Below are positions 1-8,429 of a DNA stretch of 64,000 bases, piece by piece. Source of the DNA: Pseudarthrobacter phenanthrenivorans Sphe3 (GTDB lineage Bacteria; Actinomycetota; Actinomycetes; Actinomycetales; Micrococcaceae); assembly GCF_000189535.1 (NCBI RefSeq), contig NC_015145.1, forward strand, positions 3,782,001 through 3,846,000, in the 5' to 3' direction. Each line of letters begins with the position of its first letter. Within the stretch, counting starts at the first letter, position 1. Under the pieces are notes generated by a model. That model did no database searches. It was not told where the DNA came from and worked only from the letters and a program-made list of their open reading frames with translations. The position numbers and the translations under genes are program-made.

Positions 1-386
1 TAGGCCTCCGCGTACTCGGCGCCGCCCTGCACCACTGTGGCTCCAATGGCCTTCAGCTTCTGGACTTTCAGCGCGGGAGCGGCGGCAGGGATGAACACCG
101 TGGCGGGCACGCCCAGCTGCGCGGCGGCATAAGCGTTGGCCAGGCCCGCGTTGCCGCCCGAGGCCACGACAATGCCGACGCCGGCCTTCAGCTCGCCGCG
201 CTCCTTTGCGGCGAGCACCCTGTTGAGTGCACCGCGGGCCTTGAACGTGCCGGTGTGCTGCATGAACTCGCACTTGAACCAGACTGGGCCGGGAAAATTC
301 TCCGGGTCACCTTCCAGGACGGGCGTAAAGCGGGTGAGCCCCGCGGTCCTTCGGGCCGCCTGCTCCACGTCGGCGCGGGTAAGCAT
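1..386 (-). CDS. Threonine/serine ammonia-lyase (PLP), 5' part only
   Basis: N-terminal 128 residues of a fold-type II PLP enzyme; the gene runs off the left edge of the window. K49 in TGTFKARGA is the expected Schiff-base lysine, and ASGGNAG at residues 75-81 is the phosphate-cradle loop of the threonine dehydratase family. The family deaminates threonine or serine to the 2-oxoacid and ammonia. The ATG at 386 lies 7 bases after the stop of the upstream acidic protein, so the two are probably co-transcribed. Without the C-terminal half one cannot tell a biosynthetic enzyme (with ACT domains) from a catabolic one or a serine racemase. Confidence 0.85.
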   Translation of the reverse strand, partial: MLTRADVEQAARRTAGLTRFTPVLEGDPENFPGPVWFKCEFMQHTGTFKARGALNRVLAAKERGELKAGVGIVVASGGNAGLANAYAAAQLGVPATVFIPAAAPALKVQKLKAIGATVVQGGAEYAEA

Positions 387-393
387 TGGCTGG

Positions 394-654
394 TCAGACC
401 TCGTCGTCCCAGGTTCCGGGCTCCTGCAGCGCCTCCTCCGGCTTGTGGTCCGAGGGCGGTTCACCGCTGCCGGCGAAGGAGGCCGGCACGGTTCCGCCGG
501 CGTGGGTTTGCTGCTCCTCGCGGATGTTGCCGGCGCCAGGCAGTTCCGGGTGCTGGCCGCTCATCGGCGCCTGCTTCGCTTCCTTGGCCTCATCCGGATC
601 CCCCGGGCCGCGAAGGTCTGCGGTGTTCTGCGGCTCATCATTGCTAGCAGTCAT
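394..654 (-). CDS. Small acidic hypothetical protein
   Basis: An 86-residue protein rich in Glu, Asp, Pro, Gly and Gln with no hydrophobic stretch, so it is probably soluble and disordered. The reading frame is open further upstream, but the ATG at 654 is preferred because AAAGGCAGG stands just before it and the upstream extension is Arg/Cys-rich with no recognisable character. It ends 7 bases before the dehydratase start. No family was recognised and no function is proposed. Confidence 0.6.
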   Translation of the reverse strand: MTASNDEPQNTADLRGPGDPDEAKEAKQAPMSGQHPELPGAGNIREEQQTHAGGTVPASFAGSGEPPSDHKPEEALQEPGTWDDEV

Positions 655-867
655 GGTCCTGCCTTTCGGTTGGGAACTGCGGCGGGCGGGAACTGAACCC
701 GCACGGTCCTCCAGCCTACGGGCTGAACCGTGCCCGCCGCAGGATTGTGGTGGAGGCAACTGCGCATGGAGGCAGCCTGTGGAATACAGTATGGAACCTG
801 TGAATCGGCGGACCACCGGGACTTTCCTGGCCCAGCCTGCGTTGTACCAGTGGCGGAAGGAGGCCAT

Positions 868-1473
868 GTGCTCATAGTCCTGACCGGAATCGACGGTTCG
901 GGGAAGTCCACGGCTGCCCAAGCGCTCGTATCAGCAGTCCAGGCCAGGGGCGGGGCTGCCTTGCTGCTGAACAACCACGCGGGCAGGCGCGCCATGTCTG
1001 TTTTTTCAGCGAAGCTGGGAATCCGGCTGCCGGCCAGGGCCGCAGACGCTGCGGAGACCATCTTCCGGGTGTGGAATGTGCTGCTGAACCATCTGCGGAC
1101 CAGCCGCTTCGATGGGCTGGTGGTGATGGACCGGCACCTGTACTGCCAGCTTGCCCTCCGGGCGGCCAAGGGCCTGCCCCGCGGCCGCCTGCTCCCTTGG
1201 CTGCTGGCCGCACTGCCGGCGCCTGACGCCGTCGTGCACCTGGAAGTCGACCCCCGGCTCGCCCACGAGCGCATCAAGGCGAGGGGTTCCGATGCGGAAT
1301 CGCTGGAGGACCTTGCGGCCTTCGACGACGGCTACCGCCGGCTGCCGGAATACCCACAGTTCGTCACCGTGGACGCCTCGGTGCCCGCTCCCGAGCTCGT
1401 GCGAAGGCTTGACGCACTGATCTCCCAGCTTCCCCCGCGGAGCATGGAAGGCCCCCTTCTGGCACCCAACTAA
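868..1473 (+). CDS. Thymidylate-kinase-like P-loop protein
   Basis: A 201-residue P-loop NMP kinase-like protein. Walker A (GIDGSGKST) is at residues 7-15, a DRHLYCQ segment near residue 90 matches the DR(Y/H) motif of dTMP kinases, and HLEVDP near residue 130 is the strand leading to the lid region. The family phosphorylates dTMP to dTDP, but divergent paralogues like this one act on other substrates or are uncharacterised. The GTG at 868 is chosen because AAGGAGG stands a few bases upstream; the ATG at 866 is out of frame and stops at once. The gene converges on a lipoprotein gene across a shared terminator. Confidence 0.72.
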   Translation: MLIVLTGIDGSGKSTAAQALVSAVQARGGAALLLNNHAGRRAMSVFSAKLGIRLPARAADAAETIFRVWNVLLNHLRTSRFDGLVVMDRHLYCQLALRAAKGLPRGRLLPWLLAALPAPDAVVHLEVDPRLAHERIKARGSDAESLEDLAAFDDGYRRLPEYPQFVTVDASVPAPELVRRLDALISQLPPRSMEGPLLAPN

Positions 1474-1496
1474 CAGTCCAGGACAGCGGGCACACC

Positions 1497-1533
1497 AAGA
1501 AGGCGGCGGACCCGCAGGTACGCCGCCTTCTTT
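1497..1533. terminator. Bidirectional intrinsic terminator
   Basis: A perfect 12-bp stem (AAGAAGGCGGCG pairing with CGCCGCCTTCTT) with a 12-base loop sits between two convergent genes. A-rich and T-rich flanks on the two sides let it serve both strands. Confidence 0.8.
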
Positions 1534-1548
1534 ACTGCCCGCCAGGTC

Positions 1549-2406
1549 CTAGCGTGATGCCGTCGGGGAAGGCGAGGTAGTCGTGCCTTCCTCCGTCTCG
1601 CTCTCCGTCGCAGACGGTGAGGCTGAACCGCTTGGTGAGGACGTGCTGGTGGAACCGGAAGTGCTGGTGGACGTTGGGCTGGACGTCGCACTGCCGCCGT
1701 CGGCCTTCTTCAGGACTTCATTGATGAGGTCCTCAAGTTCCTTCTGATCCGGATCGCCCAGGTTGGCGCCGCTCTTGGTGGCAACTACCAGCAGCCGGCC
1801 CTCGGCGGCAGAAACCTGCATCAGTTTCTGCTGGTTTTCACCGCTGCGGGTGCTCAGGGTGGCGAAGGTCTTTTCGGCGTCGGTCTCCGCCTGGAGCTCC
1901 TCGCTGTTGACCTCGTACTTTTGTCCCAGCGCTTCTACAGAGAAAGTGGCGCACTGGTCCATCTTGCCGCTGATCCCGGTCAGCACCTCCACGGCGTCCG
2001 GCCCTTCACTGCCCGACTGCGCGGACAGGGTGCGCGGCTGGTCCCCTTCCGAGAGTGCAACTGCGACATCACCGCTTTCCACCGTGTCCAGCAGTCCCGC
2101 CGTGGCAATGTCCTTGCAGTCAGCAGGATCCACGTTTGCGGTGCTCAGCAGCAGGTTGGCGATGTTGCCGCCCTGGTCAACCTGCTCCTTGGAGTACAGT
2201 TTCAGCTCGTTGCCGTCGTCGTCCTTCATGCCGGAGATCAGCTCGCGGAGCTCATCCTCGCTGTAGACCTTCGCCTCAGCCGTGGCGGAGGCAGATGCCG
2301 AAGTCGCCGAAGGGGAGGGGCTGGCAGCGCCACCCCCGCCGCCCGTGCATCCGGCCAGCGCAATCATCGCCGCTGTCATCAATCCAAGCGCAGGTACTTT
2401 TCGCAT
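1549..2406 (-). CDS. Exported lipoprotein of unknown function
   Basis: A 285-residue secreted protein. MRK followed by a hydrophobic run ends in the lipobox LAGC, with the lipidated cysteine at residue 20. A Gly/Ser/Ala linker follows, then a roughly 190-residue folded domain with two cysteines (near residues 91 and 147) that could form a disulfide, then a Ser/Thr/Pro tail of about 45 residues typical of wall-spanning segments. The ATG at 2406 is 9 bases after AAGGGG; a TTG three codons earlier is less likely. The two-cysteine domain loosely recalls PknH sensor-type extracellular domains, but that is only an impression. Confidence 0.75.
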   Translation of the reverse strand: MRKVPALGLMTAAMIALAGCTGGGGGAASPSPSATSASASATAEAKVYSEDELRELISGMKDDDGNELKLYSKEQVDQGGNIANLLLSTANVDPADCKDIATAGLLDTVESGDVAVALSEGDQPRTLSAQSGSEGPDAVEVLTGISGKMDQCATFSVEALGQKYEVNSEELQAETDAEKTFATLSTRSGENQQKLMQVSAAEGRLLVVATKSGANLGDPDQKELEDLINEVLKKADGGSATSSPTSTSTSGSTSTSSPSGSASPSATESETEEGTTTSPSPTASR

Positions 2407-2533
2407 CAGGTACAACCCCTTGTTAGATAGGAAGCATGCTTAGTGTTTCCAGCCTAAGGGGTTTTGGCTGCGCCGGGAAATACCGGAACGGTAACTTTCC
2501 GATTGACGGACGCCTCGCCCTAGTCCCTCGTGG

Positions 2534-2562
2534 GATAATTCCAAGGTGGTCCTTACCGGACC
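2534..2562 (+). promoter_or_regulatory. Promoter and putative self-operator of the GntR gene
   Basis: GATAAT at 2534-2539 is a good -10 box. Just downstream, over the expected transcription start, is the inverted repeat GGTCC-TTACC-GGACC (2548-2562). Its GGTC half-sites resemble those of NagR/DasR-type operators, and its position suits autorepression by the downstream regulator. No clear -35 box was seen. Confidence 0.5.
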
Positions 2563-2586
2563 GCTCCAGTTATGGGAGGGGCCGAC

Positions 2587-3417
2587 ATGCCAGCCACAGC
2601 ACCATCCGGGAGCACCGCTCCGGCGGCGAGCGCGCACATTAATAATTCGCAGGTGCCCAAGCATGAGCAGTTACGCCTCATAATCCTGAAGCTCGCCAAG
2701 GAGGAGCTGGAACCGGGCGCCCGGCTCCCCAGCGAGCGGACGCTGATGGATTCCTACGGGGTCAGCCGCATCACGGTGCGGGCGGCGATTGGCCGGCTGG
2801 TCAACGAAGGACACCTGGTCCGGGTTCCCGCAAAGGGCACTTTCGTGGCCGATTCGCCCGTGCAGTCCACCCTCCACCTGGCCTCGTTCACGCAGGAGAT
2901 GGAGGCCATGGGCCACACCCCCAGCACGGTGGTCCTGGTGGCCGAGGCCGCCGCGGCACCGGACGATACAGCCGAGGCGCTGAACCTCTCCCCGGGGGCC
3001 GAGGCCATCCACCTCAAGCGGCTCCGCCTGGCGGACGGGAGGCCGGTCAGCGTCGATGACGCCTGGTACAACCCGGAGCATGCCCCCGGACTGCTGGAGA
3101 TCGACCTGACGGGCTCGGTGTACAAGGCCCTGGCCGCCCAGTTCGGCCACCAGATTGACCGGGCACGGCAAAGCGTCCGGTCCGAGGGCGCCCCCGCTGA
3201 CGTAGGGGCGCTCCTCGGAACCGGAACGGGCGCGCCGGTGCTGGCCTTCGACAGGGTGTCCTATTCAGGACCGCTGGCCATCGAGCACTCGCGCTCCTGG
3301 TACCGCTCGGACCGCTACTCGCTCACCATGGAAGTCCGGCTGCAGGACTCACCCTGCCCACGTTTTAGTCCAGCGAAAACAGGCCGGCCCCAGCCTTCAC
3401 GGCACCGGTTGCCATGA
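2587..3417 (+). CDS. GntR/HutC-family (UTRA) regulator of amino-sugar genes
   Basis: A 276-residue repressor with a winged helix at about 22-90 (LPSERTLMDSYGVSRITVRAAI, split by residues typical of GntR) and a UTRA ligand domain at about 105-245 ending in RYSLTMEVRL. This is the NagR/DasR subgroup, which senses GlcN-6-P or GlcNAc-6-P. The ATG at 2587 follows GGGAGGGG; the ATG at 2572 overlaps that ribosome binding site. The last 24 residues extend past the usual family end and overlap the convergent EIIA gene by 53 bases, so the tail may be unstructured. Neighbouring PTS and nag genes and the CTGGT-N4-ACCAG palindrome at 4210 are the likely targets. Confidence 0.85.
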   Translation: MPATAPSGSTAPAASAHINNSQVPKHEQLRLIILKLAKEELEPGARLPSERTLMDSYGVSRITVRAAIGRLVNEGHLVRVPAKGTFVADSPVQSTLHLASFTQEMEAMGHTPSTVVLVAEAAAAPDDTAEALNLSPGAEAIHLKRLRLADGRPVSVDDAWYNPEHAPGLLEIDLTGSVYKALAAQFGHQIDRARQSVRSEGAPADVGALLGTGTGAPVLAFDRVSYSGPLAIEHSRSWYRSDRYSLTMEVRLQDSPCPRFSPAKTGRPQPSRHRLP

Positions 3418-3823
3418 GCGTTGCCGTGTCCGGCTTGGTATCAAGCACGACGACGGGACTCACCATCGAGTAACCGGCCGCCAGGGCGGCGGCGGGGTCC
3501 ACATGCATTACGGGCTCACCGGCGCCCACGGTGTCGCCCTGGGCGATCAGCAGCTTAAAGCCTTCGCCCTTGAGCTTCACGGTATCGATACCCACATGGG
3601 TGAGCACTCCCCTCCCCGCTGACTCCACCACCACGAAGGCGTGCGGCAGGAGCTTGACCACTTTTCCGGCGACCGGGGACACGACGTCGAACGCCTCCCC
3701 CGCCGGCGGCTCAACGGCCGCGCCTGAACCCACCATCTGGCCCGCAAAGACCGGATCCGGGACGCCTGACAACGGAACCACGCTGCCGCTGATGGGCGCG
3801 TGGACAACAAGCGTTTCCGGCAT
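3365..3823 (-). CDS. PTS glucose/GlcNAc-type EIIA component
   Basis: A 152-residue stand-alone EIIA of the glucose superfamily. H61 (LLPHAF) and H76 (THVGIDTVKL) match the two active-site histidines; H76 would carry the phosphate passed from HPr to EIIB. Residues 20-55 (FAGQMVGSG, SPVAGKV) are the typical beta-sandwich core. The start overlaps the EIIB stop as TGATG, so translation is coupled. Many GlcNAc permeases fuse A, B and C, whereas here the three are separate, with EIIC divergently encoded. Confidence 0.92.
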   Translation of the reverse strand: MPETLVVHAPISGSVVPLSGVPDPVFAGQMVGSGAAVEPPAGEAFDVVSPVAGKVVKLLPHAFVVVESAGRGVLTHVGIDTVKLKGEGFKLLIAQGDTVGAGEPVMHVDPAAALAAGYSMVSPVVVLDTKPDTATLMATGAVKAGAGLFSLD

Positions 3824-4053
3824 CAGAGCAGGTCCTCGATGTCTTCGGCCAGGTTGTCCGCCTCAGGGCCAACAATCACCTGGACTGCGGTTCCGGCAGC
3901 AAGGACGCCGTGGGCTCCGGCAGCTTTCAGGGCGGCTTCATTGACCAGCGACCCATCCTTGACCTCGGTACGCAGGCGGGTGATGCAGGCCTCGACCTCC
4001 ACGATGTTGGCGGCTCCACCCAGGCCCTCAATGATCTTTTCTGCTTTCGACAT
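3823..4053 (-). CDS. PTS EIIB component, glucose/GlcNAc family
   Basis: A 76-residue EIIB domain whose phosphocysteine C23 lies in EACITRLR, the signature of the glucose family. The ATG at 4053 follows AGAAAGGGC; the longer open frame upstream has no ribosome binding site and would cross the shared operator region. It accepts phosphate from the downstream EIIA and passes it to the sugar bound by EIIC encoded on the other strand. Confidence 0.92.
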   Translation of the reverse strand: MSKAEKIIEGLGGAANIVEVEACITRLRTEVKDGSLVNEAALKAAGAHGVLAAGTAVQVIVGPEADNLAEDIEDLL

Positions 4054-4209
4054 GGCTGCCCTTTCTGACGGTGCCCCGCGGAGCACTGCTTCAGCACCAG
4101 GACCGGCGGCCCAAGTGCGACCAATTATGTTCCCGTTTATCGGAACCGTCAGCGCCTCCCTGGAAGATCTCCTCCCTTGACAGGCGCTCGTGGGATGAAT
4201 CACACTGAA

Positions 4210-4223
4210 CTGGTCATAACCAG
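4210..4223. promoter_or_regulatory. Putative NagR/DasR-type operator
   Basis: CTGGT-CATA-ACCAG is a perfect inverted repeat with 5-bp arms in the divergent gap between EIIB and EIIC. It matches the TGGTC...GACCA form known for DasR/NagR operators and would control both directions, suiting the GntR/UTRA gene nearby. Confidence 0.6.
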
Positions 4224-4284
4224 ACAGTACCGGCTGGAACCGTTTCTTCACAAGCCCCCACCCGATCCCCGCAGAGGTGTAACC

Positions 4285-5535
4285 ATGTCAACATCCGAGA
4301 CCGCCGCCCTGGCGCCCGAGAAAAAGCCGAACAAGGCCTTCGCAACCCTCCAGCGGCTGGGCCGTTGCCTGATGCTGCCCATCGCCGTCCTCCCCGCAGC
4401 CGGCATCCTGCTGCGTATTGGCCAGGCTGACCTGCTGGGCGCCATCCCCGGGTTTGAGGGCGGGGCAGCGGTCATCTCCGCGGCAGGCAATGCCGTCTTC
4501 ACCTGGCTGCCACTCATCTTCGCCGTCGGTATCGCCATCGGCTGGGCCAAGAAAGCCGACGGTTCCACCGCATTGGCAGCCGTGGTGGGATACATGGTGA
4601 TCGACGGCGTCTTCAAGGCCATGTCCCCGCTGGTCCTGGCCGGGCAGGTCGACCCTGCCGGCAAGCCGGCGATGATCAACTACGGCGTCCTGGCCGGCAT
4701 CGTTGTGGGCCTGCTGTCCGCCATGCTCTGGCAGCGTTTCTACCGCACCAAGCTGCCGGACTTCCTGGGCTTCTTCAGCGGCCGCCGCCTGGTGCCCATC
4801 CTGACGTCCGTCACCAGCCTGGCAGCCGGCGTCGTCCTTGCCCTGTTCTACCCGCTCTTCAACGCCGGCCTCTCGGCAGTGGGTGAAGCCGTAGCCGGCA
4901 ACGCCGTGGCCGGTGGCGGCGTCTACGGTTTCGCCAACCGCATGCTTATCCCGGCCGGCCTGCACCACATCCTCAACTCCGCCGTCTGGTTCCTCATCGG
5001 CGACTACACCGACGCTTCCGGGCAGCTGGTCCGCGGCGACCTCAACCGCTTCTTCGCCGGCGACCCCAGCGCGGGCATCTTCATGACCGGATTCTTCCCC
5101 ATCATGATGTTCGGCCTGCCGGCAGCAGCCCTCGCCATCTGGCGCCACGCCAAGCCCTCCCAGAAGAAGATCGTGGGCGGCATCATGCTCTCCACCGCCC
5201 TCACCGCGTTCTTCACCGGCATCACCGAACCGCTCGAGTACTCCTTCATGTTCGTCGCCTTCCCGCTCTACATCGTCCACGCAGTCCTCACCGGCACATC
5301 CATGGCCCTGGTCAACGCCCTGGACATCCACCATGGCTTTACGTTCTCCGCCGGGCTGATCGACTTCGTCCTCAACTTCGGCAAATCGGAAAACGGGTGG
5401 CTGCTCATCCCCATCGGACTCGGTTACGCGGTGATCTACTACTTCCTCTTCTCCATCGTCATCAAGCGCTGGAACCTGCGGACTCCCGGGCGCGAGGATG
5501 ACGAGGTCACCGTGGAGACCGACGCCGCCAAATAA
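4285..5535 (+). CDS. PTS EIIC permease for N-acetylglucosamine
   Basis: A 416-residue membrane permease with about 10 hydrophobic segments. It begins with the family hallmark [20 protein letters not shown] (about 21-40) and contains [14 protein letters not shown] and [12 protein letters not shown], the substrate-binding loop with the conserved Glu. The ATG at 4285 follows AGAGGTG; an upstream extension of the open frame would run back over the operator. It moves GlcNAc (or glucosamine) into the cell with phosphorylation. The nagB, cutC and nagA genes follow about 70 bases downstream, which supports GlcNAc as substrate. Confidence 0.9.
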   Translation: MSTSETAALAPEKKPNKAFATLQRLGRCLMLPIAVLPAAGILLRIGQADLLGAIPGFEGGAAVISAAGNAVFTWLPLIFAVGIAIGWAKKADGSTALAAVVGYMVIDGVFKAMSPLVLAGQVDPAGKPAMINYGVLAGIVVGLLSAMLWQRFYRTKLPDFLGFFSGRRLVPILTSVTSLAAGVVLALFYPLFNAGLSAVGEAVAGNAVAGGGVYGFANRMLIPAGLHHILNSAVWFLIGDYTDASGQLVRGDLNRFFAGDPSAGIFMTGFFPIMMFGLPAAALAIWRHAKPSQKKIVGGIMLSTALTAFFTGITEPLEYSFMFVAFPLYIVHAVLTGTSMALVNALDIHHGFTFSAGLIDFVLNFGKSENGWLLIPIGLGYAVIYYFLFSIVIKRWNLRTPGREDDEVTVETDAAK

Positions 5536-5606
5536 CGGCGTTCCCCTTCTCCGCTCAGGCCACCGCACCGGCACCCAGAACCAGCAACCGAAAGCAGCTT
5601 CACCGC

Positions 5607-6386
5607 ATGGAAATCATCATCCTTCCCACCCCTGCCGACGTAGCCCGCACGGCTGCAGACGCCATTGAGGAGCAGGTCCGCCGGGGCCCGTGCGTCCTGG
5701 GACTGGCCACCGGGTCTACCCCCTTGGGCACCTACCAGGAGCTCATTGGACGGCACCGGACCGGCGGCCTGAGCTTCGCCCAGGCCCAGGCGTTCCTCCT
5801 CGACGAGTATGTGGGCCTGCCCGGCGCGCACCCGCAGTCCTACCATTCGGTGATCCGGGACGAGTTCACGGCCAGCGTGGATTTTGCGGCGGATGGGGTA
5901 CTTGGCCTGGACGGCATGGCGGAGGATCCCCAGGCCGAGGTGGAGCAGTACGAGGCGCGGATTGCCGCCGCTGGAGGCGTGGATATCCAGATCCTGGGCA
6001 TCGGCACGGACGGGCATGTGGGCTTCAACGAACCCATGTCCTCGCTGGGATCCCGCACCCGGATCAAGACGCTCACCCGCCAGACGCGGCAGGACAACGC
6101 CCGATTCTTCGACTCCGCGGACGATGTCCCGGACCATGTCCTGACCCAGGGACTGGGCACCATCCGCGAGGCCCGGCACCTGCTGCTGCTCGCCATGGGG
6201 GAGGCGAAGGCGGAAGCCATTGCGGCCGCCGTCGAAGGTCCTGTCGCTGCCATCTGCCCGGCATCCGCGCTCCAACTGCACCCGCACGTCTCGGTCCTGG
6301 TGGACGAGGCGGCCGCCTCACGGCTGGCGCACCGGGACTACTACACGGACACGTTCGGGCGGAAGCCGGCGTGGCAGGGACTTTGA
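5607..6386 (+). CDS. nagB: Glucosamine-6-phosphate deaminase
   Basis: A 259-residue enzyme converting GlcN-6-P to fructose-6-P and ammonia. Diagnostic motifs are LATGSTP (about 34-40), LLDEYVG (about 69-75, catalytic Asp) and [13 protein letters not shown] (about 131-143, catalytic Asp and His). It is the usual family length. The 3' end overlaps the cutC start, making nagB-cutC-nagA a translationally coupled unit behind EIIC. Confidence 0.95.
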   Translation: MEIIILPTPADVARTAADAIEEQVRRGPCVLGLATGSTPLGTYQELIGRHRTGGLSFAQAQAFLLDEYVGLPGAHPQSYHSVIRDEFTASVDFAADGVLGLDGMAEDPQAEVEQYEARIAAAGGVDIQILGIGTDGHVGFNEPMSSLGSRTRIKTLTRQTRQDNARFFDSADDVPDHVLTQGLGTIREARHLLLLAMGEAKAEAIAAAVEGPVAAICPASALQLHPHVSVLVDEAAASRLAHRDYYTDTFGRKPAWQGL

Positions 6387-7162
6387 GCACGGGCCAGGGC
6401 GCGCCGGTCGCTGCTGTCAGCCGGCCCCAGCTGGAACTTGCCGTGGAGAATGCCGACGGCGTGCGGCTGGCTGCCGCCGTCGGCGCCGCCCGCGTTGAGC
6501 TCTGCGCCGCCCTCGCCCAGACCGAAGGCATCACGCCCAGCCTCGGCATGACGGAACAAGCCTGCCGTGTTGGACTCCCCGTCCACGTCCTGGTGCGGCC
6601 TCGGCCGGGACACTTCACCTGCTCGAATGATGAACTCGGCGTCATTGAGCGCGACGTGGCGGTCTCCCTTGCTGCCGGCGCCGCGGGCGTGGTGGTGGGG
6701 GTGCTCGCGGCCGATGGAGGGCCGGACGTTCCCGCCCTCCGCCGGATCGTTGCAGCGGCACGCCGGTCCAATCCGTCGGCGGAAATCACGTTCCACCGGG
6801 CATTCGATGCTGCCCTCGCGGCCGGCACCGACCCTGCCGGTGCGCTTGGCCGGCTCCAGCAGGCAGGCGTGGACCGCGTCCTGACCAGCGGCGGCAGCCC
6901 CGACTGCGCTGCCGGCCTCAGCATGCTGGGTCGTCTGGTTGAGCTGGGACGCACGCACGCGCCGTCGGTCCAGATCATGGCCGGGGGCGGTGTGACGCTT
7001 GACCTGGTACCGTCGCTGCTCGGCAGCGGCGTCCAGGCCGTGCATACCTCCGCCAGGCCCCGCCTGACCGGCCATTCCGGTATGGACAGGGCAGATGCTG
7101 CGGATCCTGACCTGGCGGCCAGGCTGGCGGCAGCACTGACGGCGGGAGGCTTGGAATCATGA
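6371..7162 (+). CDS. cutC: CutC-family TIM-barrel protein
   Basis: A 263-residue member of the family named for copper homeostasis; its biochemical role is unsettled. Recognisable segments are ARVELCAAL near the N-terminus, [18 protein letters not shown] and VLTSGGSP, ending with IMAGGGV and AVHTSARP. The GTG at 6371 (GGAAG upstream) is preferred; a TTG at 6383 overlapping the nagB stop is the alternative. It is wedged between nagB and nagA with overlaps on both sides, which argues for a job in amino-sugar metabolism rather than copper handling here. Confidence 0.85.
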   Translation: MAGTLSTGQGAPVAAVSRPQLELAVENADGVRLAAAVGAARVELCAALAQTEGITPSLGMTEQACRVGLPVHVLVRPRPGHFTCSNDELGVIERDVAVSLAAGAAGVVVGVLAADGGPDVPALRRIVAAARRSNPSAEITFHRAFDAALAAGTDPAGALGRLQQAGVDRVLTSGGSPDCAAGLSMLGRLVELGRTHAPSVQIMAGGGVTLDLVPSLLGSGVQAVHTSARPRLTGHSGMDRADAADPDLAARLAAALTAGGLES

Positions 7163-8376
7163 GTACCGGGCTGATTCTTCGTGGCCGCATCGTCACTGGA
7201 AGTATGGACGTCCCCGACGGCGTCGTGGCCGTCGACGGCGGCGTCATCACCTACGCGGGCCCGGCGTCGGGATTTTCCGTGGCGGACTCAGACGGGGCTG
7301 AAAGTGCCGGGCACGACGTTCCCGGACGCATACTGTTGCCCGGACTGGTGGACCTGCATTGCCATGGGGCACTGGGCTCGGATTTCTCCGAGGGATCCGT
7401 CAACGGTGCCCGGTCAGCGGCACGGTATCTGCACAGCCGCGGAACCACCACGCTGTTGGCCAGCCTTGTCACGGGATCGCCGGAGCACCTGGTCCGGAAC
7501 CTCGGAGTCCTGCGGGGACTGACCAATGACGGGCTGATCGCTGGTTCCCATCTTGAGGGTCCGTTCCTCGCTTCCGCACAGTGCGGCGCGCACGACCCCG
7601 GGCTCCTGCGCGAACCCGATGCCGGACTTATTGCCGCCCTGCTGGCGGCCGCCGGGCCCTCGCTGGCTTCCATGACCCTGGCGGCCGAGCTTCCTGGGGC
7701 TGCGGCCCTGGTGGACGTGCTCACTACGAGGGGGATCATTCCATCCCTGGGCCACACTGCGGCGGACCACGGCACCGCGGCTTCCTTCCTGGAACAGGCG
7801 GCCGCAGGGCTTGCCGGGCCAGGGAATTCCACCGGCCGGGTCCGCCCCACTGTCACACACCTCTTCAATGCGATGCCCAGCCTGCACCACCGCTCCCCCG
7901 GCCCCGTAGCGGCCAGTATCAGCGCGGCCCATGCCGGCGACGCCGTGGTGGAGCTGATTGCCGACGGCGTCCACCTGGCTCCGGAAACGGTCAGGATGGT
8001 CTTCGAACTGGTGGGGGCGGGCAACATCGCGCTTGTTACGGATTCGATGGCGGCAACGGGCCTGCAGGATGGCCAGTACCGGCTGGGAACCCTGGCCGTC
8101 ACGGTTGACCAGGGCGTGGCCAGGGTGGACAAGACAGGGGCAATCGCCGGCGGAACCGCTACCTTGCTGGACGTGGTGCGGTCCACGGTGGCAGCCGGTG
8201 TCACCCTGCAGGATGCGGTCCAGGCGGCGACGGCCGTACCTGCCTCCGTGCTGGGGCTGTCGCCGCAGGTGGGTGACCTCCGTGCCGGCATGCGGGCGGA
8301 CATCGTGGTTGTTGACCTGGACCTGCATCTTGCGGGAGTCCTGCGCCAGGGAGACTGGGTCACACCGCTGGGGTAG
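7159..8376 (+). CDS. nagA: N-acetylglucosamine-6-phosphate deacetylase
   Basis: A 405-residue amidohydrolase-fold enzyme. LVDLHCHGALGSDF near residue 68 is the first metal-binding HxH, SHLEGPFL near 131 carries the metal-binding Glu, GHTAA and THLFNAMP bring the later histidines, and ALVTDSMAATG near 290 holds the catalytic Asp. It removes acetate from GlcNAc-6-P to feed NagB. It starts in an ATGA overlap with cutC and closes the operon. Confidence 0.95.
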   Translation: MSTGLILRGRIVTGSMDVPDGVVAVDGGVITYAGPASGFSVADSDGAESAGHDVPGRILLPGLVDLHCHGALGSDFSEGSVNGARSAARYLHSRGTTTLLASLVTGSPEHLVRNLGVLRGLTNDGLIAGSHLEGPFLASAQCGAHDPGLLREPDAGLIAALLAAAGPSLASMTLAAELPGAAALVDVLTTRGIIPSLGHTAADHGTAASFLEQAAAGLAGPGNSTGRVRPTVTHLFNAMPSLHHRSPGPVAASISAAHAGDAVVELIADGVHLAPETVRMVFELVGAGNIALVTDSMAATGLQDGQYRLGTLAVTVDQGVARVDKTGAIAGGTATLLDVVRSTVAAGVTLQDAVQAATAVPASVLGLSPQVGDLRAGMRADIVVVDLDLHLAGVLRQGDWVTPLG

Positions 8377-8401
8377 CGCTCTTCGCTGCGTGACAGTTAA
8401 A

Positions 8402-8419
8402 TGTCAGACCCCACTGACA
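8402..8419. repeat. TGTCAG...CTGACA inverted repeat before the HNH gene
   Basis: TGTCAG-ACCCCA-CTGACA is a perfect 6-bp-arm inverted repeat 11 bases before the HNH start. From memory, a similar TGTCAGACCCC block often precedes DUF222/13E12 HNH genes in actinobacteria, so it may be an operator or part of the element's boundary. CAGGAT-N6-ATG follows it and could be a weak -10 of a leaderless transcript. Confidence 0.5.
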
Positions 8420-8429
8420 GGATGGATTC

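Noticed and set aside
2503..2508. TTGACG as -35 of the GntR promoter
   Set aside because: It is 25 bases from GATAAT, too far for a normal promoter.
4129..4146. GTTCC-N8-GGAAC as a member of the TTCC-N7-GGAA operator set
   Set aside because: The spacer is one base longer and the flanking genes are PTS genes, so it is left out of the regulon.
4288..5574. Long open frame antiparallel to the EIIC gene
   Set aside because: Composition is Asp/Glu/Gly/His-rich in the way of antisense frames of GC-rich genes, with no motif, and EIIC is certain.
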